A stretch of 64,000 bases of DNA from Ascoidea rubescens DSM 1968 (GCF_001661345.1 NW_017962922.1:248001-312000), one strand, 5' to 3'; shown: positions 1-11,184, counted from the stretch's first letter. Notes: generated by a model from the letters alone, not told the origin. Program-made: numbers and translations.

Positions 1-718
1 AATTATAAATATACATGTTCTAATATTGCTGTGCTGAGCATATACCTATCTCTTGTATCTCTAGTACTATGCGATGCATCTAGCCCAGTTGGAAATTTTG
101 TTGATCTGCACTATATTAAACTACCGATTGACTGAGCTAAATACTGGAATATTACCTGAGTTTGTGCTAGTGAAACAAATTTATTTTTCTTAGGGAGTTC
201 TGACTGGGTCCTGTCGACCTATTTTCGCTACGCAGGGTCTGGGCTTTTGTTATAAACGCCACAGTATCAACACCAATAATAGCGTGCTACAAAGTTTCCA
301 TGGCTAGTGTGCACGCTGTGGTTTGTTTGTGTGTCAGAGGAAGTGACTGTGATTGTTATTGTTATTGTGATTGGTTTAACGATCACTTCTCTGTTTGATG
401 TAGTGAGTTGCAGCAAAAGCATTCTCCTACGAATTTTTCACAATATATTAAACTGCAAATATCGCTATGAACAGTGTTAGTAATATACTATTATCTTATA
501 ACCAATAGATCTACAAATATACATAAAAAAAAAATATTTATTAGAAAGTGTTGGGAAGTAATAGAATAGATAAAGTGGTTGGAAAAAGCAATGATAAAAA
601 TAAAATGTTAAAATAGGTAAAATCACAAGATAGATAAGGTAGTGACAAAGAAAAAAAATTAAAATAAAGATAATATTAAAATGACATGATAAGATAGAGA
701 AACTGGTTAGGTCTTTTA
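1..718. other. Left flank of the inverted repeat, diverged homology to the right flank
   Basis: No gene is recognised. Bases about 293-697, read on the minus strand, resemble 38791-39223 on the plus strand with many substitutions and small indels, including a shared run ending in a TACTTCCCAACACTTTC-like stretch. This is the outer, diverged continuation of the inverted repeat. Bases 1-290 show no similarity to anything else I can see in the window. Confidence 0.6.
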
Positions 719-2218
719 TTACTTGTTATAAAATCTCCAATTGCTGAGATTTTGATCTTGTTGACATTGTTGACCTTGATCTTGATTTTGTTGATTCTGA
801 TATATTTCATATTGATCTTTTTGATTTTGGTTTAGATCTTGATCTTGTTGACCTTGATTTTCTTGAGATAATTGATCATTTTGATATTTTTCGAATCCAG
901 CCTGAATCTGTTGAAGATATTCATGTTCTTTTTGAGTTTGATTTTGGAATTGTTGTTGTTGATTTGCATGTTCCTCTTGTTGGCTTGATGTACTTGTTGA
1001 GTTTTTTGTGCCTTGTGCACACATTTTGAAAATGGTATTGTTATTTTTGAACATCTTGTTCAAATGTTGTGCTAGTGATTGATGATACATCTTGCCGATT
1101 GTACGATAACTCTCTAGCTTCATTTGCTCAAATATGTGTATGTCACGAATGCAATCAACCACAAAACGATGCTTTTGTTGAATTATTGGGTTGTTAGAGA
1201 GCTCCTGAACATACTCACTCAACATATTTGACAATTCTTGAGCACAATAATAGATCTTGTGATTGAGATGGATTTGAATGTCTTTTCTGCAATAAACGAA
1301 TGCTGCTGGATCATTAAACGATTTGAACTGGGCTAATGAGTAGATATATTTTAAGATGATTTCAAGATAATGGTCATTCTGTTTGTCTAGCTTGCACAGA
1401 CATAACTGATGTGATTTATTAAATGGTCCAAAACATCCTGGATTGTGAGTTACAACAATGCTATCAGCATTGACACCAGCATTGACACCAGCATTGACAC
1501 CAGCATTGACACCAGCATTGACACCAGCATTGACACCAGCATTGACACCAGCATTGAAACTACCACTGAACTGATTGTTGTTGATGGTCAAATTCATATT
1601 CCTGATATTATTATAAATAATTCGATTGTCGCCATTGCCAATATTGTTGCCATTATTATCTGTGTTTGTGTTGTTGTTGACATCGACATAATTATAATTA
1701 TTGTTATTATTATTATTGTTATCATCATCACTATCAACAAGATAATGATATATGCTATTACTATATTTGACAAGATTGTCATCAACAACATCACTAGCAG
1801 TATCAGCAGCTTCATTATTAGAAATCAAATTAAAATGATCATTACCAATACCAATGTTATTAGAAAGACCATTATAAAGACTATTATAAATACCATTACC
1901 AAAACGATTACCATTAGAACGGGTATTAAAAATACTACTATATTTGTTACTGTCAACTTTGCCACTATTGAAATTGATATTGCCAGTATCTATACTGGAA
2001 CCACCAAAATTACCGACACCATAACCATCTGTGCTAGCCAAGCAATTACTATTAATGTTAGTGCTATCATGAATTGTATTGATGGAGCTGTTGTTGGTTG
2101 TTGTTGGGACTGGTGAGAGTAGTAAGAATGGTGAGATTGGTGAGAATGGTGAGAGTGGTGAGGGTGGTGAGGGTGGTGAGGGCGATGAATATTTCCTAAT
2201 ACTATTGTTGGAAAACAT
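719..2218 (-). pseudogene. 3'-truncated copy of the Asn/Gln-rich CCCH zinc-finger gene
   Basis: This is the minus-strand copy, in the left inverted repeat, of the gene at 36847-38586. From the ATG at 2218 it reads 499 codons. The protein is identical to the right copy through the Ser-Pro-rich start, the Asn-rich region, seven NAGV repeats, a folded-looking Cys/His-containing middle (about residues 255-395) and the Gln-rich tail. It then leaves the shared sequence at base 761 and ends after a short unrelated tail. Relative to the right copy, roughly 430 bases holding the tandem CCCH finger are missing. The copy therefore lacks the only recognisable RNA-binding module. It could be a pseudogene, or a shortened protein made of the Asn/Gln-rich part only; I favour pseudogene. 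No function is assigned. Confidence 0.6.
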
Positions 2219-3411
2219 TACAAATATTACAATCAATGCAACTAATGCAACTAATATAAAAGATATGAAGTTTCTGAAGTTTATAAAGCTTAGGAATGTG
2301 ATAAAGATTATGAAGATTACCAAAGTTATGAAAATTAGAAGTACTATAGCTACTGGAAGTACTATAGCTACTGGAAGTACTATAGCTACTAGAAGTACTA
2401 TAGCTACTAGAAGTACCAGAGGTGGTAAAACTATGCTGATTATATATTATCAGAAATCAATCAATCAAAGCAGAATCAGTGATATTTATATCAATTTAAT
2501 TGCACAAAAATCGGAGGCAAAAGTGACCATGCTATGTTTACATCTCACCTGAATGCCAAATTGGGCAGATAACCTGAACCAATGATTTGGACAAGTGTTT
2601 TGATTTGATGGTTCAATCTGAATAAAAATCGATACATCGTTCAATCTTTATAAAAATCGATACATTGTTCAATCTGATGATTTCGAGGGAAAAACAAACA
2701 TAATTTCGAGGGTGGAATCTGAAAAAATAGCTGATATCTCCAGATTTGATTTCAATATCTCACTCGTAAGTTGGCTATTGGCATAACATGATAAACAAAC
2801 AAATAACATACTATTTATTGCTGTTGGCGTCGGATGCCAGACCTGCTACTGCAGACAGTGAGCAGAAAGTAACAGTTGTTCAGCACAGGTCTAATCAACA
2901 AAATCACTGTAAAATGCCATCAGACACATGGTACCAGATACATCCATTGATTGCACACAAACTTCCTTTTAGCAAGGCTATCGAGCTATCCTGCGATTGG
3001 TGTACAGACATTAGAGAGTAACAACCTTCCGGTCAAACATTTGCACTAGGTATAAAGATGTATATGTGTAGAGCGTATAGAGCAAGGGATTTTAAGAAAA
3101 TTGGAGAGAGTGCAAAATATCCAAACAAAACAGCAAATAAGGATGAGAGTGTGTGTAGATGTTACAAACACAGATGGTGGTAAGTATGGTTTCGGCATCA
3201 GGCGAGACGCAAAATGCACAATAACGCACTGTATACATACGCAGCATGGTGCACTGGTGTGCCTGTGGTGTGATGACGTTTAGTAAGCATAGAATTACAT
3301 AGAGTTGCACACATTGAAATGTTCTTTTCCGAATCTGGCACAACTACAACCGGATCTGGTTGTACCCTCGTTTCTCAATTTATTCAGTTCTTGAATCTTC
3401 GTCACCATCAA
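761..3411. repeat. Left arm of a 2,651-bp inverted repeat
   Basis: Base x here pairs with base 39065-x on the other strand, with no gap from 3411 to 761. All open frames on both strands within the arm translate identically to those of the right arm, and every stretch compared base by base matched. The inner end is at CACCATCAA (3411) and the outer end is at 761, where the left copy is deleted. The arms flank about 32.2 kb of unique sequence. Inside are the truncated zinc-finger gene and about 1.2 kb (2219-3411) with no convincing gene, only short frames without recognisable domains. Confidence 0.95.
1472..1555 (-). repeat. 12-bp x7 minisatellite (NAGV repeat), left arm
   Basis: There are seven perfect copies of a 12-base unit encoding Asn-Ala-Gly-Val inside the truncated copy of the zinc-finger gene. 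The copy number is the same as in the right arm (37510-37593). Such a fast-changing repeat would be expected to drift apart, so equal copy number supports recent homogenisation of the arms. Confidence 0.9.
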
Positions 3412-3492
3412 TTTCAGCACAATGAATTTAATGGTTCTTATTTTTTTAGATGATTCTCTTATTATTCAACATATTTAAATTTATTTTCTCAG

Positions 3493-5673
3493 TTAGGTAT
3501 GTTGAGCCATTTTCCATTGTTTGGCCTTTGCCAATATTCCATTAAGAGAAATGCTCTTTTTGGCGTCATCAGGGAAAATATAATCAATATACTCTTTAGA
3601 ATATTTTTTATTTTCAACCTTGTTAATTTTCCTTACTATCATAGGCATTCTTTTCTTTAGTGTTTCAAATGATTCTTTTGTTCCGTTTTCCTCTTCAAAG
3701 TCTTTAAAGGCTTCCATTACAATTGATCTTTTCTCCTTCATTTCGTTGTCTCGATAGTATTTTAAAGCTTCTTCAAAAATTCTTCTTGCATTGTTTAACT
3801 GGATTTCTGTAATCTCAATTTCAATCTCATCCTGATCATCTTCACCATTTTGATACTGCAATAATTGTTCTTCGGTAGGAATGGTTAACTCAAAATTTGC
3901 ATATTCAATCCACACCTTGACATCATACCCTGAGTTTGCAAGAAATTTTTCAAAAAGTTCAATACTTTTTGTAAATTGATTCTGTTCATACTCGAAATCA
4001 ATATACTTTTTCCAGAACTGTTTAATCTCAATTAATTGGGCATTGTTGCTTGTATTTGATGAAGACAATGAGAATCTTGGCAAGTTTATGGCAATTTCAT
4101 AAATCTTTCTTGACCTCTCAATATCATCTAAATTGCTTTCGAATTCAGCGTACTCATTCCATATATTAATTAATCCAGGATAACTTTCTAAGAATTTTTC
4201 ATAAATTTTTCTCACTCTATCAAATTCTTTTAGTTTTATTTCAATTGATATATATTCTTTAAATAATTTGGGTTTGGAACACATTCCAATTGCCATACCA
4301 AATAATTTTCGTGCTTTGCCAATATCGTTTTGCCTTATTTCAAATTTAGCATTTAGTATCCAGATTTTAGCAAAAGTAAACTTTTTATGAGGTATAATCT
4401 TCAAAATCCTTTTGAAAAGCTCCCGCACTTTACTAATATTTGCAAAGTTCAATTCCTCCCAAAAAATGTATTTGATCCATATGAATATATATCTTCTCCA
4501 GTAATCTTTCTGCACAACTTTTGGAGTGCACTTAACACAATCATCAAACACTTTTCTAATTTTTTCTACATTCTCAGAAATTGAAAGATTAGAATATAAC
4601 TCTTCAATTATTTTTATATATAGCCACCAAGTATCATAATCAGTTTTATCCTTTTCTAAAATTAACTCGTATTTTTTTTTTCTTTTTAAAATAATGGACT
4701 TTTCTATTTGTTCTTTATTCCCAAACTTTTTCTCAAATTTTGTAAAATTATCAAATAAGAGTCTGTTTTTATTTTCACTCAAATATAATAACCCAAATTC
4801 ATAGATTGCTCTTGACCTTTTAATTTCATTTTGTGAGGCTTCCCATTCTGCAAAATCTATTAGTAAATTTTCATCAATTGAATTAAAGTCGTTGTTATTT
4901 AATTTCAATATTGAGTCAATAGATATTTCAAAAATTTTTCGAATTGATTCGATTGTTCCAAAGCTTTTTTCAAACTCTATCCATTTTAACCAGGTTTGGG
5001 TGTCAGAAAATTTCAATAGATATCGACTAAAAATCTGTCTAATCTTATAATAATTAGTATTATTTTCATTTTCATTTTTATTTTTATTTTTATTTTTAGA
5101 ATCATTGATATTGCCATTCCTTTTTAATAGATCAATATAGGCATCCCATGCGTAATAGCTTGGGTTATATGTTAACCACTTTTCAAAAATCTTAATGCAA
5201 TTAGAAATCTCTTTTAAATTCTCTTCAATTTTCAAATAATTAAACCATAATTTATCTTCCATTGGTAAAATATAAACCGATCGATCCATTAAATTTCTGG
5301 CATGGTTTATATTCTTAAATTTTAGCTCAAAATTAATATAACGAATCCAGATTTTTACCTGATTCTTTTGATTATATACTAAAGCTCTTTCAAAAATCGA
5401 CCTGGCTCTTTCAAATTGATTCTGCTGAATTTCAAATTCAGCATATCGTAACCATTGGTTGATATTTTGATAATTTCTTCTTAAGGCCTCTTCATACTCC
5501 TTTCTCTTTCTTCCTTGATGCTCCAATAGTTCTTCCTCATCAATGATTTTAATGTTTGGTTTTCTCAAAGAGTTATCTTGGATTTGATATGATTCCAAGA
5601 CAATCTTCTCGGCTGATATTTGAATAGGAGCAGGAGCTTTATTTTGAATTTTAGGTCTTGATTCAGTTTCCAT
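3493..5673 (-). CDS. CLF1: Pre-mRNA-splicing factor Clf1 (Syf3/Crooked neck)
   Basis: A 726-aa HAT-repeat protein of the Prp19-associated (NineTeen) complex, which scaffolds the U5/U6 and Prp19 parts of the spliceosome in the nucleus. The N-terminus carries the conserved EYEEALRRN-type lead-in followed by about 15 HAT repeats of the W-x2-Y-x2-FE ... R-x-I-F/Y-E type (for example NQWLRYAEFEIQQNQFERAR near residue 67). The repeats run almost to the end. The length is slightly more than S. cerevisiae Clf1 (687 aa) because of a short Lys/Asn-rich insert near residue 195 (KNKNKNKNENENN). The ATG at 5673 is the first in frame. The gene is divergent from RRP3, with about 185 bases between the two start codons. 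Its stop lies 82 bases from the inner end of the left inverted-repeat arm, so the 3' untranslated region probably enters the repeat. Confidence 0.93.
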   Translation of the reverse strand: METESRPKIQNKAPAPIQISAEKIVLESYQIQDNSLRKPNIKIIDEEELLEHQGRKRKEYEEALRRNYQNINQWLRYAEFEIQQNQFERARSIFERALVYNQKNQVKIWIRYINFELKFKNINHARNLMDRSVYILPMEDKLWFNYLKIEENLKEISNCIKIFEKWLTYNPSYYAWDAYIDLLKRNGNINDSKNKNKNKNENENNTNYYKIRQIFSRYLLKFSDTQTWLKWIEFEKSFGTIESIRKIFEISIDSILKLNNNDFNSIDENLLIDFAEWEASQNEIKRSRAIYEFGLLYLSENKNRLLFDNFTKFEKKFGNKEQIEKSIILKRKKKYELILEKDKTDYDTWWLYIKIIEELYSNLSISENVEKIRKVFDDCVKCTPKVVQKDYWRRYIFIWIKYIFWEELNFANISKVRELFKRILKIIPHKKFTFAKIWILNAKFEIRQNDIGKARKLFGMAIGMCSKPKLFKEYISIEIKLKEFDRVRKIYEKFLESYPGLINIWNEYAEFESNLDDIERSRKIYEIAINLPRFSLSSSNTSNNAQLIEIKQFWKKYIDFEYEQNQFTKSIELFEKFLANSGYDVKVWIEYANFELTIPTEEQLLQYQNGEDDQDEIEIEITEIQLNNARRIFEEALKYYRDNEMKEKRSIVMEAFKDFEEENGTKESFETLKKRMPMIVRKINKVENKKYSKEYIDYIFPDDAKKSISLNGILAKAKQWKMAQHT

Positions 5674-5858
5674 TTTGATAGAAATTAGTTAGACAATAGT
5701 TTTGGCTAGAACAAATTATAGATTTATTGTTTAATTGTTTTCTCAAAAACTTCCGGTGAATGATTAAAGTTTCCGCGGATCACGGAATGGTTGAAAAAGA
5801 ATTTTTTTTTTTTTCTTTCAACAAATTTTCAATTATTCTGCAACAGTACTTGAATAAA

Positions 5859-7442
5859 ATGTCTTTGGCAGTATCCAGAATTAGTAAAAAAGATAGAAAT
5901 GTCAAGAAAACTAAAAAAATAAGAAGAAATAATGAGTCTGTTTTGGAATTAGCTGAGAAAATCAAAAAGAATTATAGGAAAAAACAAGAAAAAAAACAAA
6001 GTGAACCGCATTTAGGAACTATCAGTAATGAGAATAATGATACGAATAAAGACAAAATAAAGCAAAAGCAAAAGCAAAAGCACAAGGGAGTAGTAGAGAA
6101 AGTGGAAAAAGAAGAAAAGGAAGAAAAGGAAGAAAAGGAAGAAAAGGAAGAAAAGGAAGAAAAGGAAGAGAAAGAAAATAATAGTAAACCAAATATTGAA
6201 TCGTTTTCTGATTTAAATTTAATACCAGAATTGTTGGAAGCGTGTGAAAAGTTAAATTTCAAGAAACCAACACCAATTCAAATTGAATCTATTCCTCCTG
6301 CTTTAGAAGGCAACGATATAATTGGGTTGGCTCAAACTGGGTCAGGAAAAACAGCAGCATTTGCTATTCCCATTTTGCAAGCACTATGGCATGCCAGAAC
6401 CTCATATTTTGCATGTGTATTAGCACCAACAAGAGAATTAGCGTTTCAAATAAAGGAAACGTTTGATGCCTTGGGTAGTGATATGGGCTTGAGATCATGT
6501 TGTATAGTGGGAGGAATGCCTATGGTTGATCAATCGATCCAGTTGATGAAAAAACCTCATGTAATCATAGCTACTCCCGGTAGATTGGTTGATCATTTAG
6601 AAAACACAAAAGGATTTTCTTTAAAATCGTTGCAGTATTTAATAATGGATGAAGCTGATAGATTGCTAGAGTTAGAGTTTGGGCCTGCCATTGATACTAT
6701 ATTGAGAGTGATACCAAATAAAAGAAGAACATTTTTATTTTCTGCTACAATGACAACAAAATTAGAAAAATTACAAAGAGCGTCGTTACACAATCCAGTT
6801 AAAGTTATGATTTCCGATAAATACTCTACAGTTGACACGTTGATTCAAAGGTTAATTATTTGTCCATCTTCACAAAAAAACACATATTTAATATACTTAT
6901 TGAATGAGAACATTGGAAAGTCAATAATAGTGTTTACAAGAACCTGTGCACACGCTCAGCGTTCTTCCCTTTTGTGTAGAAGTTTGGGATTTTCTGCCAT
7001 ACCATTACATGGTCAATTGACACAAACTCAAAGAATTGGGGCCTTGAACAAATTCAAAAGTGGTGCTAAACTCATTTTATTTGCAACGGATGTTGCAGCA
7101 AGAGGTTTGGATATTCCGCTGGTTGATCTAGTGATAAATTATGATATTCCTACAGATTCAAAGGCATACATTCACAGAGTGGGCAGAACTGCGAGAGCTG
7201 GAAAAAGTGGCAAATCAATATCGCTTGTAACTCAATATGATATTGAATTGTTGCATCGTATTGAAAGTGTGATTGATATGAAGATACCTAAAGAAGACGT
7301 TGATAGAGATGCTATTTTAACTCTTCACGATTCTACTGAAAGAGCCTACGGTGATGCTATCAGAAAAACCAGAGAGTTTCAGGAAAACAGAAGGTTCAAG
7401 AGCAAGGGAAGAAGAACGAATAACGAAGAAGATAAAGGTTAG
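5859..7442 (+). CDS. RRP3: DEAD-box ATP-dependent rRNA helicase Rrp3
   Basis: A 527-aa nucleolar DEAD-box RNA helicase for pre-18S rRNA processing (DDX47 family). All core motifs are present: Q motif (KPTPIQ), AQTGSGKT at 158-165, PTRELA, ATPGR, DEAD at 264-267, SAT, the ARGLDIP block and HRVGRTAR. The whole core aligns with Rrp3 from memory (for example [14 protein letters not shown] and HGQLTQTQR). The N-terminal tail holds a Glu-Glu-Lys tandem repeat encoded by a 9-base unit (about 6113-6170). The frame is open up to an ATG at 5760, but I choose 5859 because the 33-residue extension is Phe-rich and unlike the family, and the conserved basic N-terminus starts at 5859. A CTG codon at 7119-7121 occupies a position just after DIP that is usually polar in this family. 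Confidence 0.95.
   Translation: MSLAVSRISKKDRNVKKTKKIRRNNESVLELAEKIKKNYRKKQEKKQSEPHLGTISNENNDTNKDKIKQKQKQKHKGVVEKVEKEEKEEKEEKEEKEEKEEKEEKENNSKPNIESFSDLNLIPELLEACEKLNFKKPTPIQIESIPPALEGNDIIGLAQTGSGKTAAFAIPILQALWHARTSYFACVLAPTRELAFQIKETFDALGSDMGLRSCCIVGGMPMVDQSIQLMKKPHVIIATPGRLVDHLENTKGFSLKSLQYLIMDEADRLLELEFGPAIDTILRVIPNKRRTFLFSATMTTKLEKLQRASLHNPVKVMISDKYSTVDTLIQRLIICPSSQKNTYLIYLLNENIGKSIIVFTRTCAHAQRSSLLCRSLGFSAIPLHGQLTQTQRIGALNKFKSGAKLILFATDVAARGLDIPLVDLVINYDIPTDSKAYIHRVGRTARAGKSGKSISLVTQYDIELLHRIESVIDMKIPKEDVDRDAILTLHDSTERAYGDAIRKTREFQENRRFKSKGRRTNNEEDKG
6113..6170 (+). repeat. 9-bp tandem repeat in RRP3 (Glu-Glu-Lys)
   Basis: Repeated GAAGAAAAG-type units encode a run of EEK in the acidic-basic N-terminal tail of Rrp3. 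It is in frame and lies outside the helicase core, so length variation should be tolerated. Confidence 0.85.
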
Positions 7443-7809
7443 GCTATGACGAATATGTATTTCGCTAAACACCATTGATAGTTATCAAAGTAATTGCTTA
7501 TTATGCAATAAGCCAGCTGTATATTTTATAATACAAGTATTTCAAACCGTAATCCTCCTTTTTTCCATGCAAACGCAGCGATGGTATTGTTCACAGGAGT
7601 TACACTGGCTCCATCCAGCAAAAGCAGCAAAAGCACCACGGAAATGCCCGGTGCTCAACCGTGGCGCGGATGCGGATAGATAACTGCTGAAAGTTCTTTT
7701 TTTTTTCAAAAGAAGCAGTGGAATTTTTGTGTTAAAGTGCTGCTTTTGGTGTTTGTGCTGGATGGCGGTGGTAGCAACAGATGCTTAAAGGGAAAGTGTA
7801 GGTCAGACC
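7443..7809. promoter_or_regulatory. RRP3-MTQ2 intergenic region with GC-rich promoter patch
   Basis: No gene is seen. An AT-rich RRP3 3' region is followed by a GC-richer patch (about 7600-7680, containing CAGCAAAAGCA repeats and CGCGG), then a T-run and the MTQ2 leader. It is likely the MTQ2 promoter; no specific factor site is assigned. Confidence 0.4.
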
Positions 7810-8523
7810 ATGTTGCCAACTCCAGAGGTGATAGCCGATTTCAACAGGATATACGAGCCTGCCGAAGATACGTTTTTGCTTCTTGACTGCTTGGAGGAAC
7901 AAAAGCTGTTTTTGAATCACATATTGTTTGATTGCAAGAAAAAAGCCAGTCCTCCCCTAGTTATGGAAATTGGAACAGGATCTGGTGTGATAACATCCTT
8001 TATACAAAATTCAATTTTTCCTAATCAATTTGCAATATACTTGACAACAGACTTGAATTCTTATGCCTGTGAAACATCGCTTAAGACCAGTGAGTTGAAT
8101 TTAGAAAAGAGCGGTATCTCAAGACTGAATTGTGTGATGGATTCAGTGCAATGCAGTTTGACATCGTGTGTGGTGAACAATTCAGTGGATTTGTTGGTTT
8201 TCAATCCACCATATGTGCCATCAGCCAACAGCGAGATTCCCACAATTAATGGACAAAGCAACATTGACCAAGACAGTGGTGCATGGCTAGATATGGCGTT
8301 GAATGGAGGTGACGATGGAATGATAGTGACAGCAAAGTTGTTGGACAATTTGCATGATATTCTCGCCGACAATGGGGTTGCCTATATATTGTTCTGTGCT
8401 CGAAACAAGCCAGATGATGTGTACAAACAGATGAAAGAGAGAAAATTGCAAGTGGAAAAAGTGATATTCCGAAAATGTGGGTGGGAAGAGCTCAGTGTGT
8501 TGAGATTGTGGAAGCGAAAATAA
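7810..8523 (+). CDS. MTQ2: eRF1 glutamine N5-methyltransferase catalytic subunit Mtq2
   Basis: A 237-aa S-adenosylmethionine-dependent class I methyltransferase. Mtq2 with Trm112 methylates the Gln of the GGQ motif in release factor eRF1 (Sup45), in the cytosol. Visible are the family N-terminus (YEPAEDTFLLLDCLE), the SAM-binding EIGTGSG at 53-59, the catalytic NPPY at 132-135 within VFNPPYVPS, and the C-terminal VAYILFCARNKP. Length and motifs match the yeast protein throughout. The ATG at 7810 is the first in frame and matches the conserved MLPTP start. The gene is convergent with RAD3, 231 bases between stops. Confidence 0.95.
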   Translation: MLPTPEVIADFNRIYEPAEDTFLLLDCLEEQKLFLNHILFDCKKKASPPLVMEIGTGSGVITSFIQNSIFPNQFAIYLTTDLNSYACETSLKTSELNLEKSGISRLNCVMDSVQCSLTSCVVNNSVDLLVFNPPYVPSANSEIPTINGQSNIDQDSGAWLDMALNGGDDGMIVTAKLLDNLHDILADNGVAYILFCARNKPDDVYKQMKERKLQVEKVIFRKCGWEELSVLRLWKRK

Positions 8524-8754
8524 GATACAGAACGTCATTTATAAGTTTTTGTTTGCAATTTTTTATTCCTTTGCTTTATTGTTGTTTTTATCTGCGAGGT
8601 GGGATCTAAAACGATTAATAGTTATATATAAACAAAGAGTTTTTATTCAAATACTTATAGATACACTAAATATTTTTATATAAAACAAAATAACACAAGT
8701 CAATATTTCTGTTCAATTATCAATAGATATTCTTTTATTTTAAAAAAAAATCGA

Positions 8755-11184
8755 CTAAATGTCTGCTAATGCCAATTGTTCTTCTTTTGTCAATCCCTCA
8801 TCTGGTAATAACTCAAGTTCATCCATATTAAAATCTCCATCTGAATCAATTCCCGCTTCTCTTCTCTGTAACTTTTGGTAATCAAGCAATTGATCATAAT
8901 TCCAAACAGAGATACCTTCTTGGTCTTTTGGATCCATAGGTTGGGCTTGTTCTCTGAAAAACTGTTTAGCATGAGATATAGCCATATCTGTAGATAAGTT
9001 TGTTTCAGCATCGGATAGTCTTTGCAAAATCCAAGTGGGAAGTTGATTTCGCTTTCTAGAAAATCTACGGTCTGCTAATACCATTACTCCATAGTCATCC
9101 TTTCCTCTTAATACTCTACCAAGGCATTGGGCGCCATGTCTCATCGCATCAAAAGAAAGAAAATCATTTTCTCTAATTTGAAAATTGTCTCTTAGAAATT
9201 CTAATCTAGCTTTTAAAATTCTAGATTCAGTATACTGAAATGGAATTCCAATTAATAAAACGGTTCTTCCGTAATGATGATCGAAATCAATTCCCTCGGA
9301 CACTTTTCCTCGAGCAACAGAAAACAAGACTGCACCTCTACCATTTGAGCAAGCGGTTCTATAAGTTTGTAGGGCTAGAGCAGTTTCCTGTGCATCTGGA
9401 GTCTCGACTAGTATTAATTTGTATTTCCAAACTTCATCAAGAATACCCATGCTTTGCCACATTGATATGATACTTTCCATGTAAAGATATGAAGGAAAAA
9501 AGACTACCAAGCCATCTGGTGTGATTTGGGAAAATTCAACTAGTAATGAGCCATAGTTTCTAATGATACTTAGATCATTTCTGATTTCAAATCTTGAAGA
9601 TATGGCTACTTGGTCTGAGCCTTTTGTTACAATTAGGGGTAAGAAAGTTTTTTTTGCCAAAGTCATTGAGTAAGATTTTTGTAGAACAGTTTCAAAATCA
9701 AGCATTCTTGGGTACATGTCGAGAGGGGATATTGTTCCAGATGTTATTATAACAGAAGAGAATTTTTGAAAAACCGGTTTCATAGCAATTGAGGCATCAA
9801 GACAAGCAAAGTGTAGAACAGGATTGGGGACTTTTGCTTCATCAGTTTCAAAGGGTTCTATGATTAGTTGGAAGCCCTTTTCATAGGTAGAAACCAAGGT
9901 GGCAAAAGTAGCAATATCTTTAAGGGCGGTGTAGTCTTCGATATTGTTTAATTCCAAGTTTCTTACAAGTAGGGATAGTCTTTCTGAGCAGTATTTCAAG
10001 GGTTTTCTATCAATAAAGGTTAGTTGTTTCAAGTGGATTAAAAAGGATTCTGTTGATTCACAGATGGTGTTTAGAATTTTCATTCTAACTTTGATATAGG
10101 CCAAAAATCTTTTCATAAATGAAAGGAAGTATTTTCCCTTCATGATTGTTCCTGGAAACTCTTTTCGTATCAAGTCAGTTGACAAGGGAACAGTGTTATT
10201 TTTTTCGTTATTTGATTGAGTTAGGCCGGCTAGTAGTTGATCATATTCATCTTGCAATTTTTTTGAGTCATTTTTCTCAATTTCTATAACTGCTTTACTA
10301 AGACCATTAGCGGCTCTTGTAGCTCTCTTTAGAGTGTCATTTGTTATGTCTAGCGATAGGGCTTCAATGCAGACGTTGTCAATGTTGTGACCCTCATCGA
10401 ATATGACGATGCTATCCTTTGATAGTTCTTTTGAGACTCTTTCAGAAATTTTTGGATCTAGTAGGTAGTGGTATGAATAGATGATTATGTTACAAAAGGG
10501 GATCATACGACGAACAGTAAAGTAAGGGCATGTTTTTCTTTCTTGACAGTAGTTCAATAGAGAATCAAATGAGTAAATGCCTGAGGGGATGTAGTTTCCT
10601 GGATCAATGCTGTTCATATTTTCATGGAAAGAACAGAGAGAGACATCTAGATCTCCATTTTCAATTTTTTTCTTGTTTTGGCCATTTGTTAGTCTTCTGC
10701 ATTTCTCATCGACAACTGTGCCCTTTCTTTCGTTCTTGATTGTTGGATGCAAACATAGATTTTTTCTTGATGTTAGGCCTAGACCTAGGAATTGCTCGGC
10801 GTAGCCTAGCTCGCTTTCTCTGTACTTCATCAAGTTGTGCAATTCGACTAGAGCCTTTTCAATTTCCGACATGGTACGTGAGCAATAGACGATTTTTCGA
10901 TGTTCAGAGTAGTGCATCTGGTGAGCGACAGTGACTGCTAATAGGGAAATTGTCTTTCCAGTGCCCGAAGGCATCTCAAGCACAGCATGGCCACCAACAT
11001 CAAGGACTTTTTTCAAATCACAGATATATTTGTACTGTTCAGGGTATATTTTGGGATAGGGAAAATAGACAGGAAGATCATCGATGTAGAAGCTGGGAAC
11101 GGTTAATCAAAGGAAGATTAGTAATGTGTGCATTGGTCGGCAAGAAGAATTGTGTGTGACGAGCAGAAGAGATACATACAGCAT
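8755..11184 (-). CDS. RAD3: TFIIH DNA helicase Rad3 (XPD), two exons
   Basis: The 5'-3' Fe-S DNA helicase of TFIIH, acting in nucleotide excision repair and transcription. The coding sequence is complement(8755-11092, 11180-11184), giving 780 aa (S. cerevisiae 778). Exon 1 codes only for ATG CT; splicing restores the conserved start MLFYIDDLPVYFPYPKIYPE. The 87-base intron has GTATGT, a TACTAAT branch (11117-11123) and CAG. Walker A has Lys48. The four Fe-S cysteines are present (in NLCLHP, DEKC, SLCSF and KTCPYF). The ARCH region and helicase motifs through QCLGRVLRGKDDYG are intact. Oddities: the Walker B box at residues 234-237 reads DEGH, not DEAH, and motif VI is preceded by MRHGAQ instead of MRHAAQ. 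The start codon is 279 bases from the divergent CRT10-like gene. Confidence 0.95.
11093..11179 (-). other. RAD3 intron (87 bp)
   Basis: On the minus strand the intron begins GTATGT (11179-11174) and ends CAG (11095-11093), with branch-like TACTAAT at 11117-11123, 24 bases before the acceptor. Removing it joins ATGCT to CTTCTACATC and creates the conserved Rad3 N-terminus; without splicing that N-terminus has no start codon. Confidence 0.9.

Noticed and set aside
1445-2552. Plus-strand proteins opposite the truncated zinc-finger gene
   Set aside because: Ser-Ile-Asp-Thr and poly-Ile frames are antisense readings of the NAGV and Asn-rich repeats.
5760-5858. Longer Rrp3 start at 5760
   Set aside because: The added 33 residues are Phe-rich, derive from a T-run and do not resemble the family; 5859 gives the expected basic N-terminus.
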